Part shown: one piece after another, positions 1-7,337 of the stretch
Position numbering within the stretch: position 1 is the stretch's first letter
Layout of the letters: every line of letters begins with the position of its first letter
Origin: Chitinophagaceae bacterium
GTDB taxonomy: Bacteria; Bacteroidota; Bacteroidia; Chitinophagales; Chitinophagaceae
Direction of reading: 5' to 3'
NCBI GenBank assembly: GCA_013205585.1
Contig: JABMML010000164.1
Coordinates: 1-19,212, forward strand
Length of the DNA: 19,212 nucleotides
Program-made: the position numbers and the translations under genes
The notes under the pieces: model-generated
Database searches by the model: none
The model's input: the letters and a program-made list of their open reading frames with translations, nothing else
What the model was told of the DNA's origin: nothing

Positions 1-168
1 GTAGAAACACCCTCTGGCGATGCTATATTAGTGCGTCACATGATGTTTATTAGCATGAGCTATGATCACCGAATTGTAGATGGAGCCATGGGTTCTAAAT
101 TCTTATCCGCTGTAGGTAAAGAAATTGAAAATTGGGATCCCAATAGACAGTGGTTTCAATATGTTTAA
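1..168 (+). CDS. 2-oxoacid dehydrogenase E2 (dihydrolipoamide acyltransferase), C-terminal fragment
   Basis: Frame 1 is open from the first base to a TAA at 166-168 and gives the last 55 residues of a protein whose 5' part lies outside the window. It contains SYDHRIVDGAMG, the HRxxDG active-site signature of the acyltransferase domain of E2 components of pyruvate, 2-oxoglutarate or branched-chain 2-oxoacid dehydrogenase complexes. The His and Asp of this motif catalyse acyl transfer to CoA from the lipoyl arm. About 25 residues follow the motif, as expected for the end of the domain. The fragment cannot tell which 2-oxoacid is the substrate. The gene is convergent with the S9 peptidase gene and their stop codons overlap by 4 nt. 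Confidence 0.88.
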   Translation, partial: VETPSGDAILVRHMMFISMSYDHRIVDGAMGSKFLSAVGKEIENWDPNRQWFQYV

Positions 169-2897
169 TAATTCAAACCCCAGGTTCTTCCTTTCATTAC
201 AGCAGGTACACCCTTAGATAACCATTCTGGCAAGGGTGCTCCTTTTAAATAACTATCAAAGAATTGTTGTTCTCTTATTTGTATATCTTTTCTATTTCTA
301 CGCTCAACTAAATTATGGGCTTCATTATTATAGACTAATAACCAAACTTTTTTGTTCAAACGCTTCATATCACTGTACATTTCAATACCTTGATACCAAG
401 GCACAGCATCATCTGCATCATTACTCATTATTACTAAAGGTGTTTTAATATTAGGCAAAGAGAATAAAGGAGAGTTCTTTATATATAAATCGGGTCTTTC
501 CCATAAGCTAGCACCTAATCTTGTTTGAGATTTTTCATATTGAAATTGACGACTAACACCAGGCCCCCATCGAATACCTGAATAAGCACTGGTCATATTT
601 ACAACAGGCGCTCCTGCCCAAGCAGCTGCATATAAATTGGTTTTAGTAATCAAATAAGCAATTTGATAGCCTCCCCAACTTTGTCCTTGTAAACCTACCT
701 TGGTACTATCCACAAAACCTTTTTGAATCATGGCTCTGGTACCACTTAATATATAGTCATAAGCAGATTGTCCAGGATAGCCTCTTGTATACCAAATATC
801 GGGTACAAATACAATGTAGCCTCTACTTGCAAAAAAAGGAATATTTAATCTAGAAGGTGTGGGCGCAGGTGCTAAATAGTTATGAAGCGTTTGATTGTTT
901 CTTTCATAGAAATACACAATCATGGGATATTTTTTCTTGGCATCAAAATTCTCAGGCAAGTATAAAACACCCTCCGCCATTTTACCTGTATAGGCTTTCC
1001 ACTTTACTATTTGAGAACTCATCCAATTGTAATTCGCTTGTTGCTTATTAATAGTTGCAATGCTGGTAGGATTTTGTTTTGTAGCTTCAAGTTTATATAA
1101 AAATAAATTAGGCGATTTTACTTCATCTTCCTGCATTACCGCAACATCATTAGTATGTGAAGCCCCTACTATAGTTGTAAGATGCATAGGTACTTGATTG
1201 ATCAAGTTGAATGTACCATCTGCAAGATTTAATGTAGAAATTAATTCAGACTTATCTACCTCACTAAATCCTTTGATTAATATTGTTGCATTTTTAGCTA
1301 GCGTTTTACGCTCAGTATCAGTCTCTACAAATCTTAAAATAATTTTATTAACTCTACCATTCGTTAATTTCTTAGAGGCTTTTACTCCATTTGCATCCAC
1401 TAACCAAATATCATATCTATCATACATTAATACTTCTTGGTTATTGTCCATCCATTTCGCAATACCATAGGCATTAGGATCATCTGGTAAATCGTTTTCT
1501 TCATCAAATAAAGAAGTTTTAATATCCTTCGCAATTTGAATATTTTTACCCGTTGTTGCATTATAGGCAAAATATTTTTTTTGTGGTTCATCATAATACA
1601 CCAAAATATTTCCATCATAAGAAGGGCTCATTAAATTTCCCTTCCACTCTTTTTGGATTAATTTTCTTTGACCATTATTTGTTTGAATTGTATAAATATC
1701 TTTTAAAGAAAAGCCTTGCCATTGAGATGCTAGTAAATAGCTAGAGTCAACAGTAGCGTAGGCAATGGTTCCATCTCCTTCAGCGGTAGTCATTAGATCT
1801 CTGTCTTTAATTTTACCTAAATAGGTAGCATTTTTAGTAGAAGTGTTTATGACCACTAGTTCTGTACTTTTTAAAGTGCTTTCCAATGCTTTTTGTTGAG
1901 CAGGTTGAATGATAGGGTCATTGTAGTGCCAGATATCTACACTTACTCTTTCAAATTCTGGTAAACTAGTGTCTTTGATAGGTAAAATGGGCTGCACTCC
2001 AAATTCTAGTTTATTACCTGATTTACTAAACTTCATTTTTCTATCTCCTCCAATAGTATAGTTAGTAGGAATGGCATTATTAGACTTATCAAAAACGGAT
2101 ACAGCTGTCTCTAATGAAGGTGTATAATAAGCTAAGTAATAATTTTTTTGAAGGGCTTTATCGGTACTATCTTTCTCTACTAAATAAGCCAACTGCTTTC
2201 CATCTTCATCCCAAGTCAAATTGGTGGCAGTATATACTTTATTGGTTAATACTTTAATATTAGTGTCTGCAATAGTAGCTAAAGTAACTTGTGCTTCTTT
2301 TTGTTTGGTTTTAACTTGGTACATAACCACACCCAATGCTTTCGGATGTATTAAATACTGAGCGACATTCGAGAAAGTTTTTTCTTTAGCCGAAGATAAA
2401 ACTCTCATGATTAAATCGGAACCTTCTTTAACAATATCCACTTTTTTGTCCTTTAAATACACAATAATATCATTGCCAAATTCTGCTATTTGAAAGCTTT
2501 TTACAGAGGGGATTTTTTGAATGATGCTAGTTGCTAATTCAACTATAACTAAACTGTCTTTAGGCATTTCATCTGCTTTCTTTTTATCAATTTTGGCCTT
2601 TCTAGTTTCAGCAAAACTGGGTTTTATTTTAGCCACTAGATACTCCCCATTTTCGGTAAAAATGGCTTGATTAGCCCTAGCAATATTTATTTCATTACCA
2701 GATTTTACGTTTCTTATAATCAATGTACCATCTCCTTCTTGAGGGTTAATATTGTAGGCAATGAATTTCCCTTGGGGATGAAAGGAAGTTTCTCTAATAG
2801 ATTGCCAACTATCATAGACTGTGTGGTCTAATTCGTATTTCTGAGCACTAGTTTGTAAATAAATAAAAACTAAAAAAAATAACAGTAATTTATTCAT
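165..2897 (-). CDS. Secreted S9-family (prolyl oligopeptidase) serine peptidase
   Basis: This 910-residue protein starts with a signal peptide (about residues 1-19, MNKLLLFFLVFIYLQTSAQ, with a typical Bacteroidota S-A-Q end), so it is probably exported to the periplasm or beyond. Residues of about 30-640 look like the non-catalytic beta-propeller part of the family, with repeated short segments naming values and times. The C-terminal alpha/beta-hydrolase domain has the nucleophile elbow GQSWGG (Ser740), the acid in NDADDAVP (about Asp829) and the His in NNEAHNL (His861), in the order expected for the S9 triad. The likely job is cleavage of oligopeptides, but the specificity is not visible. 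The start is the only ATG in front of a signal sequence. The gene stands alone between two convergent or unrelated units, and no good TAnnTTTG promoter was found upstream. Confidence 0.93.
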   Translation of the reverse strand: MNKLLLFFLVFIYLQTSAQKYELDHTVYDSWQSIRETSFHPQGKFIAYNINPQEGDGTLIIRNVKSGNEINIARANQAIFTENGEYLVAKIKPSFAETRKAKIDKKKADEMPKDSLVIVELATSIIQKIPSVKSFQIAEFGNDIIVYLKDKKVDIVKEGSDLIMRVLSSAKEKTFSNVAQYLIHPKALGVVMYQVKTKQKEAQVTLATIADTNIKVLTNKVYTATNLTWDEDGKQLAYLVEKDSTDKALQKNYYLAYYTPSLETAVSVFDKSNNAIPTNYTIGGDRKMKFSKSGNKLEFGVQPILPIKDTSLPEFERVSVDIWHYNDPIIQPAQQKALESTLKSTELVVINTSTKNATYLGKIKDRDLMTTAEGDGTIAYATVDSSYLLASQWQGFSLKDIYTIQTNNGQRKLIQKEWKGNLMSPSYDGNILVYYDEPQKKYFAYNATTGKNIQIAKDIKTSLFDEENDLPDDPNAYGIAKWMDNNQEVLMYDRYDIWLVDANGVKASKKLTNGRVNKIILRFVETDTERKTLAKNATILIKGFSEVDKSELISTLNLADGTFNLINQVPMHLTTIVGASHTNDVAVMQEDEVKSPNLFLYKLEATKQNPTSIATINKQQANYNWMSSQIVKWKAYTGKMAEGVLYLPENFDAKKKYPMIVYFYERNNQTLHNYLAPAPTPSRLNIPFFASRGYIVFVPDIWYTRGYPGQSAYDYILSGTRAMIQKGFVDSTKVGLQGQSWGGYQIAYLITKTNLYAAAWAGAPVVNMTSAYSGIRWGPGVSRQFQYEKSQTRLGASLWERPDLYIKNSPLFSLPNIKTPLVIMSNDADDAVPWYQGIEMYSDMKRLNKKVWLLVYNNEAHNLVERRNRKDIQIREQQFFDSYLKGAPLPEWLSKGVPAVMKGRTWGLNY

Positions 2898-2976
2898 ATA
2901 TAGGTATTTAATAATTGTAATATACTAATAGTTTTGACATCTTTTTTAACTTAAACTTTCATTATCAAATTATTTT

Positions 2977-3090
2977 ATGAAAGGTATTTTTCTTGCCGGC
3001 TACCTCCTTATTTTCACTTCACTTCTTTATGGTCAAAACAAGGGTAATACATTAGGCTGGTGGTTGATAAAAATATCTCGTTACCTTTGA
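2977..3090 (+). other. Possible small secreted peptide ORF or 5' gene remnant (37 codons)
   Basis: An ATG at 2977 opens a 37-codon frame ending in TGA at 3088-3090. The first 20 residues (MKGIFLAGYLLIFTSLLYGQ) look like a good signal peptide with a Bacteroidota-type cleavage region. The remainder (NKGNTLGWWLIKISRYL) is short, aromatic and cationic. After the TGA the same frame stays open for 23 more codons to TAA at 3160-3162, which would make a 62-codon frame interrupted once. It may be a real small secreted peptide, or the start of a decayed exported protein; the LGWW stretch faintly recalls outer-membrane DUF2490-like N-termini, which is speculation. No convincing promoter was found. The rest of the 276-nt gap 2898-3173 shows only an 8-bp inverted repeat. 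Confidence 0.3.
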
Positions 3091-3144
3091 AAGGGTTTTA
3101 GTCAAGGTCTTAAAATGCCCCCATTTAGCTATTATCGACAGCTA

Positions 3145-3173
3145 CTTTTGAAACTCCACTAAGCGTTCAAAAG
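3145..3173. repeat. 8-bp inverted repeat just after the EamA gene
   Basis: CTTTTGAA at 3145-3152 and TTCAAAAG at 3166-3173 are perfect reverse complements around a 13-nt loop. The element abuts the stop codon of the leftward EamA permease gene (TAG at 3176-3174), so it could act as a 3' end or mRNA-stabilising hairpin. There is no T-tract on the minus strand after it, so an intrinsic terminator is doubtful. Confidence 0.3.
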
Positions 3174-4064
3174 CTAACTAATGCGGTGTTGTTTCACTAT
3201 CCTTCTCATTTGTATTAGAACAGAGATTATAATGCATAGTATGCCTGCATAAAAACTAAGGCCTAGTTGTTTTTGTTCTTTAAATAAAATAAAGGCTAAA
3301 ATTATTCCATATACCGGCTCTAAATTTAATGTCACATTCAATGTAAAGGCGCTAATATGTTTTAAAGAAGATAGCATAAGATGCGTTGACCATACTGTAC
3401 AAGCTATGGCTAGTATAGATAACCAAAACCAGTCCATTGATGTAGGAATTAGTCCTATAGGATTAAAACCTGTATTGAATCCTACTAGTACAACAAAAGG
3501 TAATAAAAATAATAAGCCCCCTGTCATTTCATAGGATTGAATGGTCTGTACGTCAATATGATTGGTAAATTGCTTATTAATGATAGAAAAGATAGCTGCA
3601 AATAATGCTGAAAATAAACCAACTATAATACCCATTCTAAATTGAGTATCAAAATGAAAAATGAGTAGTATACCCAATAAACTTAAGGAACCAATAAGTA
3701 TTTCACTAAATTGAATTTTTGCATGTTTCCAAAGTGGTTCTATTAATGAACTAAACAAACTAGTACTTGAAAAGCAAACTAAGGCAATAGATACATTGGC
3801 TAATTTAATACTTTGATAAAAACAAACCCAATGCAGTGCGATGATAGCACCTGTTCCAAGCAAGGAAAGCTTTGTTTTAAAATTGTACGAATGAATATTT
3901 TTTCTAAATAAAGCCAATACCCATAATACAATGACAGTAATAAGTATTCTATAAAATACCAAGACTAAACCATTTAGCTTAATTAAAAAACCTAAAGATC
4001 CAGTAAGTCCTGCTAAGAAAACAAAAATATGTAGTTGAACTAAGGCTTTCTTAAAAGTTGACAC
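3174..4064 (-). CDS. EamA/DMT-superfamily membrane transporter
   Basis: The 296-residue protein is very hydrophobic, with about ten membrane-spanning stretches beginning near residue 10. It has the two-fold pattern of the drug/metabolite transporter superfamily: a first half ending in an SLLGILLIF helix, and a second half with INKQF, then SSLKHISAFTLNVTLNLEPVYGI and ILFKEQKQLG. The segment with EPVYG, followed by a KE pair and the last two helices, is typical of the second EamA domain. It sits in the inner membrane and probably exports a small metabolite; the substrate cannot be read from the sequence. Its ATG lies inside the end of the upstream glycosyltransferase gene (14-nt overlap), so the two are probably translationally coupled. 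Confidence 0.88.
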   Translation of the reverse strand: MSTFKKALVQLHIFVFLAGLTGSLGFLIKLNGLVLVFYRILITVIVLWVLALFRKNIHSYNFKTKLSLLGTGAIIALHWVCFYQSIKLANVSIALVCFSSTSLFSSLIEPLWKHAKIQFSEILIGSLSLLGILLIFHFDTQFRMGIIVGLFSALFAAIFSIINKQFTNHIDVQTIQSYEMTGGLLFLLPFVVLVGFNTGFNPIGLIPTSMDWFWLSILAIACTVWSTHLMLSSLKHISAFTLNVTLNLEPVYGIILAFILFKEQKQLGLSFYAGILCIIISVLIQMRRIVKQHRIS

Positions 4065-4806
4065 GAATACGTTTTATCATTTTAACAAAACTTCCAGTAG
4101 CAGACTGCCACTGCATATTCAATACGCCTAACATGGCTTCTTTAATAATACCTTTTGACATTTTACTAATACCAATTTTACGATCGACAAATGTAATAGG
4201 TACTTCTTTAATCTTATAGCCTAATTTCCATGCTGCAAATTTCATTTCAATTTGGAAAGCATATCCGATAAATTTAATAGAGTCTAAATTAATATCGGCT
4301 AGTACTATGTTTTTATAACAAATAAAACCAGCTGTAGGGTCCTTAATAGGCATGCCTGTGATTAATCTAGTATAAGCCGAACCTCCTAGTGAATAAATTC
4401 TTCTATCTAAAGGCCAGTTTTCTGTTTCACCCCCTTTTACATATCTGCTTCCAATAGAAACATCTGCACCCTTCTCTTCACAAGCATTCAATAATCGGTC
4501 TAAATCATTGGGGCTATGGGAAAAATCGGCATCCATTTCAAATATATAATCGTAATTTTTTTCTAAAGCCCATTTAAAACCTTGAATATAAGCAGTACCT
4601 AAACCAAGTTTACCTGGACGTTTTATAATAAATAATCGTTCTGTGAATTTACCAATTAAAGATTCTACAATAGCCGCTGTTCCATCGGGAGAATTATCGT
4701 CTATAATTAAGACATGATAATCCGAAGAGAGCCCAAGCACTGCATGTAAAATAGCAGAGATGTTCTCTTTTTCATTGTAAGTTGGTATTAAGACTAATTT
4801 TTTCAC
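4051..4806 (-). CDS. GT2 glycosyltransferase, polyprenol-phosphate mannose synthase-like
   Basis: This 251-residue protein matches the DPM1-like branch of glycosyltransferase family 2 over its whole length. It shows the N-terminal LIPTYNEKENI, the nucleotide-binding VLIIDDNSPDGT (Asp36/Asp37), the metal-binding MDADFSH (Asp92 and Asp94), DPTAGF near residue 160, and the late EVPITFVDRKIGISKMS stretch. By family knowledge it would transfer a sugar, often mannose, from GDP-sugar to a polyprenyl phosphate at the cytoplasmic face of the membrane; the actual sugar is inferred. No C-terminal membrane domain is present. The start codon is GTG, directly giving MKKLVLIP, and no upstream alternative fits better. 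It is probably co-transcribed with the exonuclease gene 55 nt upstream and overlaps the EamA gene. Confidence 0.9.
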   Translation of the reverse strand: MKKLVLIPTYNEKENISAILHAVLGLSSDYHVLIIDDNSPDGTAAIVESLIGKFTERLFIIKRPGKLGLGTAYIQGFKWALEKNYDYIFEMDADFSHSPNDLDRLLNACEEKGADVSIGSRYVKGGETENWPLDRRIYSLGGSAYTRLITGMPIKDPTAGFICYKNIVLADINLDSIKFIGYAFQIEMKFAAWKLGYKIKEVPITFVDRKIGISKMSKGIIKEAMLGVLNMQWQSATGSFVKMIKRIRVNF

Positions 4807-4861
4807 TATAAACTGGGGGCTGTTCGCATAAAAATACGAAAAAAAGGCAAAAAACTAATTC

Positions 4862-5629
4862 CTACTTATGCAGAATGGACTTATTGAGAATTTCAGTCAA
4901 TTTTTGCTTGGTATGAAGGGCAAAATCGCCTTTCATCATCCAATCATAGTATTGCGGCTCTTCCTTAAGTACTTGAGTTACAGGCTTCCCTTTGTGTTTA
5001 CCGAAATTAAAAACTTCTATGCCATTTTCAAATATAAAACGGCGTGCAAAATCTATAATTTCATCTTCGCCGGTAAATTTAACAACGGACTCAACAGAAT
5101 TTCCAATTTGTGGGTATTTCTCTAGCTGTGCTTCTAGAATTTCCCAGGTAGCCGTAGCATCCACTTCTGCACTATGGGCATCTTCTAAATTCTTATTACA
5201 ATAAAATTTATAAGCAGCAGTAAGTGTTCTTTGCTCCATCATATGAAACACTTTCTGCACATCTAATAATTTTCTGGTTTCAAAATCGGCATTAATACCT
5301 GCTCTTAAAAATTCTTCATTTAACATGGGAATATCAAATCTATTGCTATTATAGCCTGCTAAATCTGAAGCTTCAATAAATTGTTTTACTTCGTTGGCTA
5401 TTTGTTTAAAAGTAGGCGCGTCTTTCAACATTTCATCAGAAATTCCATGCACTTCAGTTGCAGCCTTTGGAATAGGCATTTCCGGGTTCACCAACTTTCT
5501 TTTTACTTGCTTCGTCCCATCGGGCATTATTTTTACGATAGCAATTTCTACAATTCTATCGGTACTTACATTAATACCTGTGGTTTCTAAATCAATAAAA
5601 CAAATAGCTCTGTTAAGTTGTAAACGCAT
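4862..5629 (-). CDS. DEDDh 3'-5' exonuclease (DnaQ-like) with ExoX-type C-terminal domain
   Basis: Residues of about 8-170 form a DnaQ/RNase T-type exonuclease domain. Exo I is FIDLETTG (Asp13, Glu15), Exo II is GYNSNRFDIPML (Asp99), and Exo III is AHSAEVDATAT (His152, Asp157), so all four acidic residues and the His of the DEDDh class are present. Residues of about 205-250 (FNFGKHKGKPVTQVL then YYDWMMKGDF) match the small C-terminal domain found after the nuclease in ExoX-like proteins. It should degrade DNA or RNA 3' ends with two metal ions. Whether it acts in repair, RNA turnover or proofreading cannot be decided; it is not fused to a polymerase. It heads a leftward group with the GT2 and EamA genes and is divergent from ytxJ. 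Confidence 0.9.
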   Translation of the reverse strand: MRLQLNRAICFIDLETTGINVSTDRIVEIAIVKIMPDGTKQVKRKLVNPEMPIPKAATEVHGISDEMLKDAPTFKQIANEVKQFIEASDLAGYNSNRFDIPMLNEEFLRAGINADFETRKLLDVQKVFHMMEQRTLTAAYKFYCNKNLEDAHSAEVDATATWEILEAQLEKYPQIGNSVESVVKFTGEDEIIDFARRFIFENGIEVFNFGKHKGKPVTQVLKEEPQYYDWMMKGDFALHTKQKLTEILNKSILHK

Positions 5630-5646
5630 ATAATTTATTATGAGTG

Positions 5647-5654
5647 TAAAGTTA
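5647..5654 (-). promoter_or_regulatory. Putative -7 element for the exonuclease gene
   Basis: On the minus strand TAACTTTA (5654 to 5647) matches TAnnTTTG at seven of eight positions. It lies so that transcription would begin about 12 nt before the ATG at 5629. No clear TTTG -33 box is seen. The element overlaps one arm of the palindrome at 5652-5672. Confidence 0.35.
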
Positions 5655-5672
5655 GTTAATCTTATTAACTAA
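5652..5672. repeat. Perfect 9-bp palindrome in a divergent promoter region (candidate operator)
   Basis: TTAGTTAAT at 5652-5660 and ATTAACTAA at 5664-5672 are exact reverse complements separated by CTT. The element lies between the divergent exonuclease and ytxJ starts and overlaps the presumed -7/-33 spacer region of the exonuclease promoter. A dimeric repressor site is a natural reading. An AT-rich chance palindrome or a weak hairpin is the alternative. Confidence 0.4.
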
Positions 5673-5711
5673 AATCATGATTAGATATTTATTTAGTTCC
5701 ATTTTAATGCT

Positions 5712-5719
5712 TAAATTTG
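5712..5719 (+). promoter_or_regulatory. -7 promoter element for ytxJ (TAnnTTTG)
   Basis: TAAATTTG is an exact match to the Bacteroidota -7 consensus TAnnTTTG. A start site 5-7 nt later leaves a leader of about 12 nt before the ATG at 5738. A TTTAGTT near 5692 is a poor -33 box at roughly the right distance. The in-frame TTG at 5717 lies inside this box, which argues against using it as the start codon. Confidence 0.55.
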
Positions 5720-5737
5720 TATCCAAACTTAGACCTC

Positions 5738-6073
5738 ATGCAATGGAATCCTATCATAGATAGCAAGCAAATCGAAACAATAAAAGCTGCCTCTTTTACC
5801 AAACCTCAATTGATTTTAAAACATAGTACCACTTGTAGTATTAGCAAAATGGCCTTGGCTAGATTAGAAAGAGCTAATACACCTAATAATGTAGATTTTC
5901 ACTATTTAGACCTCTTGAACTATAGAAATATTTCAAAAGAAATTGCCGAAAGTTTTGATGTGTCACACGAATCACCTCAGGTATTATTAATTAAAAATGG
6001 TCATTGTGTTTACGACGAAAGTCATGGAGGTATTCAAATGGAAGAAATAGAAGAGCAGGCGTTACAGGCTTAA
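5738..6073 (+). CDS. ytxJ: YtxJ/BrxC-family monothiol bacilliredoxin
   Basis: The 111-residue product has the thioredoxin-like pattern of the YtxJ family: ILKHSTTCSISKMALARLER, with active-site Cys33 in a CxIS motif (CSIS where the family usually has CPIS). Later it has FHYLDLLNYRNISKEIAE, then SPQVLLIKNG with the cis-Pro, and a C-terminal SHGGI. The family reduces mixed disulfides between proteins and bacillithiol in the cytoplasm. That this organism makes bacillithiol is inferred from the family. The frame extends upstream to a TTG at 5717, but that codon sits in the promoter -7 box, so the ATG at 5738, which begins MQWNPI, is preferred. The gene converges on the thiolase gene with a 6-nt gap and no visible terminator. 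Confidence 0.87.
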   Translation: MQWNPIIDSKQIETIKAASFTKPQLILKHSTTCSISKMALARLERANTPNNVDFHYLDLLNYRNISKEIAESFDVSHESPQVLLIKNGHCVYDESHGGIQMEEIEEQALQA

Positions 6074-6079
6074 TAAATT

Positions 6080-7261
6080 TTATAGAAGCTCTATTACCAT
6101 TGCAGAAGCCCCTCCTCCTCCATTACATATAGCAGCTGCACCATATTTAGCTTTATGCTTGGAAAGAATATGAATTAAGCTTACCATAATTCTGGCTCCA
6201 CTACAACCCAAAGGATGTCCTAATGCCACAGCTCCTCCATGTACATTTACTTTACTAGGGTCAATTTTTAAAATTTCGGTATTCACAATTCCCACTACAG
6301 AAAAGGCTTCGTTGAATTCAAAAAATTGAATATCGTTTATTGTTAAATTAGCTTTCTTTAATGCTTTAGGCAATGCTAGTGATGGTGAAGTTGTAAACCA
6401 TTTTGGATCTTGTTCTGCATCGGCAAAACTTTTTATAATAGCAATGGGCTTAATACCTAATTCTTTTGCTTTTTCAGCGCTCATTAAAACAACAGCGGCC
6501 GCTCCATCATTCATTGTACTTGCATTTGCTGCTGTAACGGTTCCTTCCTTACTAAAGGCTGGATTCAATTGAGGTAGTTTATCAAAATTTACTTTTGAAG
6601 GCTCTTCATCTTTATCTATAATAATGGGGGCTCCTTTTTTTTGTGGAATTTCAACAGGCACAATTTCATCTTTAAACCAACCATGCTCTGTGGCAGCTTG
6701 CGCTTTTTTATAACTATTCACCGCAAAAGCGTCTTGTGCTTCTCTACTTACATTGTATTTTGTGGCACAGGCATCTGCAAAATTACCCATAGCTACTTTA
6801 TCGTATACATCTACTAAGCCATCTTTCGCTAAACCGTCTTGTAAAACAGTGTCGCCATATTTATTACCCCATCTTTGAGTGGTATTGTAAAAGGGCACAT
6901 TACTCATACTTTCCATTCCACCTGCAATAATAATATCGGCATCGCCTAAAATTATATTTTGAGCAGCAATAGCTATTGATTTCATTCCACTAGCACATAC
7001 CTTATTTATAGTAGTACAAATAACTTTATCAGGAAGTCCAGCTGATTTTGCAGCCTGTCTTGCAGGGGCCTGACCTAGTCCTGCTTGAATAACAGAACCC
7101 ATAATAACCTCATCCACTAAATCTTTGGATAAACCTACTTTCTCTAATGCTCCTTTGATGACAATACCCCCTAAGGCTGTAGCTGATAATGAACTTAAGG
7201 TTCCTCCAAAAGAACCAATGGGTGTTCTTACTGCGGCAACGATATAGACTTCCTTATTCAT
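6080..7261 (-). CDS. Acetyl-CoA C-acyltransferase (thiolase)
   Basis: This 393-residue protein is a full-length thiolase. The acyl-accepting nucleophile is Cys89 in NKVCASGMKS. GGMESMSNVPF and NEAFSV follow. The general-base His349 is in GGAVALGHPLGCSG, and Cys379 is in CNGGGGASAM. These positions match the classic biosynthetic thiolases almost exactly. It condenses two acetyl-CoA or cleaves 3-ketoacyl-CoA; length and motifs suit an acetoacetyl-CoA thiolase (AtoB/PhaA type), but the direction and chain length are not certain. It is the last gene of the leftward block. It is separated from cvfB by 74 nt holding a 14-bp tandem repeat, so it may have its own promoter. Confidence 0.93.
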   Translation of the reverse strand: MNKEVYIVAAVRTPIGSFGGTLSSLSATALGGIVIKGALEKVGLSKDLVDEVIMGSVIQAGLGQAPARQAAKSAGLPDKVICTTINKVCASGMKSIAIAAQNIILGDADIIIAGGMESMSNVPFYNTTQRWGNKYGDTVLQDGLAKDGLVDVYDKVAMGNFADACATKYNVSREAQDAFAVNSYKKAQAATEHGWFKDEIVPVEIPQKKGAPIIIDKDEEPSKVNFDKLPQLNPAFSKEGTVTAANASTMNDGAAAVVLMSAEKAKELGIKPIAIIKSFADAEQDPKWFTTSPSLALPKALKKANLTINDIQFFEFNEAFSVVGIVNTEILKIDPSKVNVHGGAVALGHPLGCSGARIMVSLIHILSKHKAKYGAAAICNGGGGASAMVIELL

Positions 7262-7302
7262 ACTTAAAATTTTAATTCTATTATCTAATGTATCCTATAA
7301 AA

Positions 7303-7337
7303 TACATGTTTACTAATACATGCTTACTAAAACATTT
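7303..7337. repeat. 14-bp tandem direct repeat upstream of the thiolase gene
   Basis: TACATGTTTACTAA at 7303-7316 is followed at once by TACATGCTTACTAA at 7317-7330 (13 of 14 identical), and then by a partial third copy, AACATTTA. It fills about half of the gap between the cvfB stop and the thiolase ATG at 7261. Two adjacent near-identical sites, each with a palindromic or near-palindromic ACATGT core, suit a regulator binding site. Simple slippage of AT-rich DNA is the alternative. Confidence 0.5.

Noticed and set aside
4823..4840. Hairpin TTCGCAT-AAAA-ATACGAA between the exonuclease and GT2 genes
   Set aside because: The T-run lies on the wrong side for a minus-strand terminator and there is no plus-strand gene to end; it is probably a chance fold in an AT-rich leader.
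5717..5737. TTG start giving ytxJ seven extra residues
   Set aside because: The codon is inside the TAAATTTG promoter box, and family similarity starts at the ATG at 5738.
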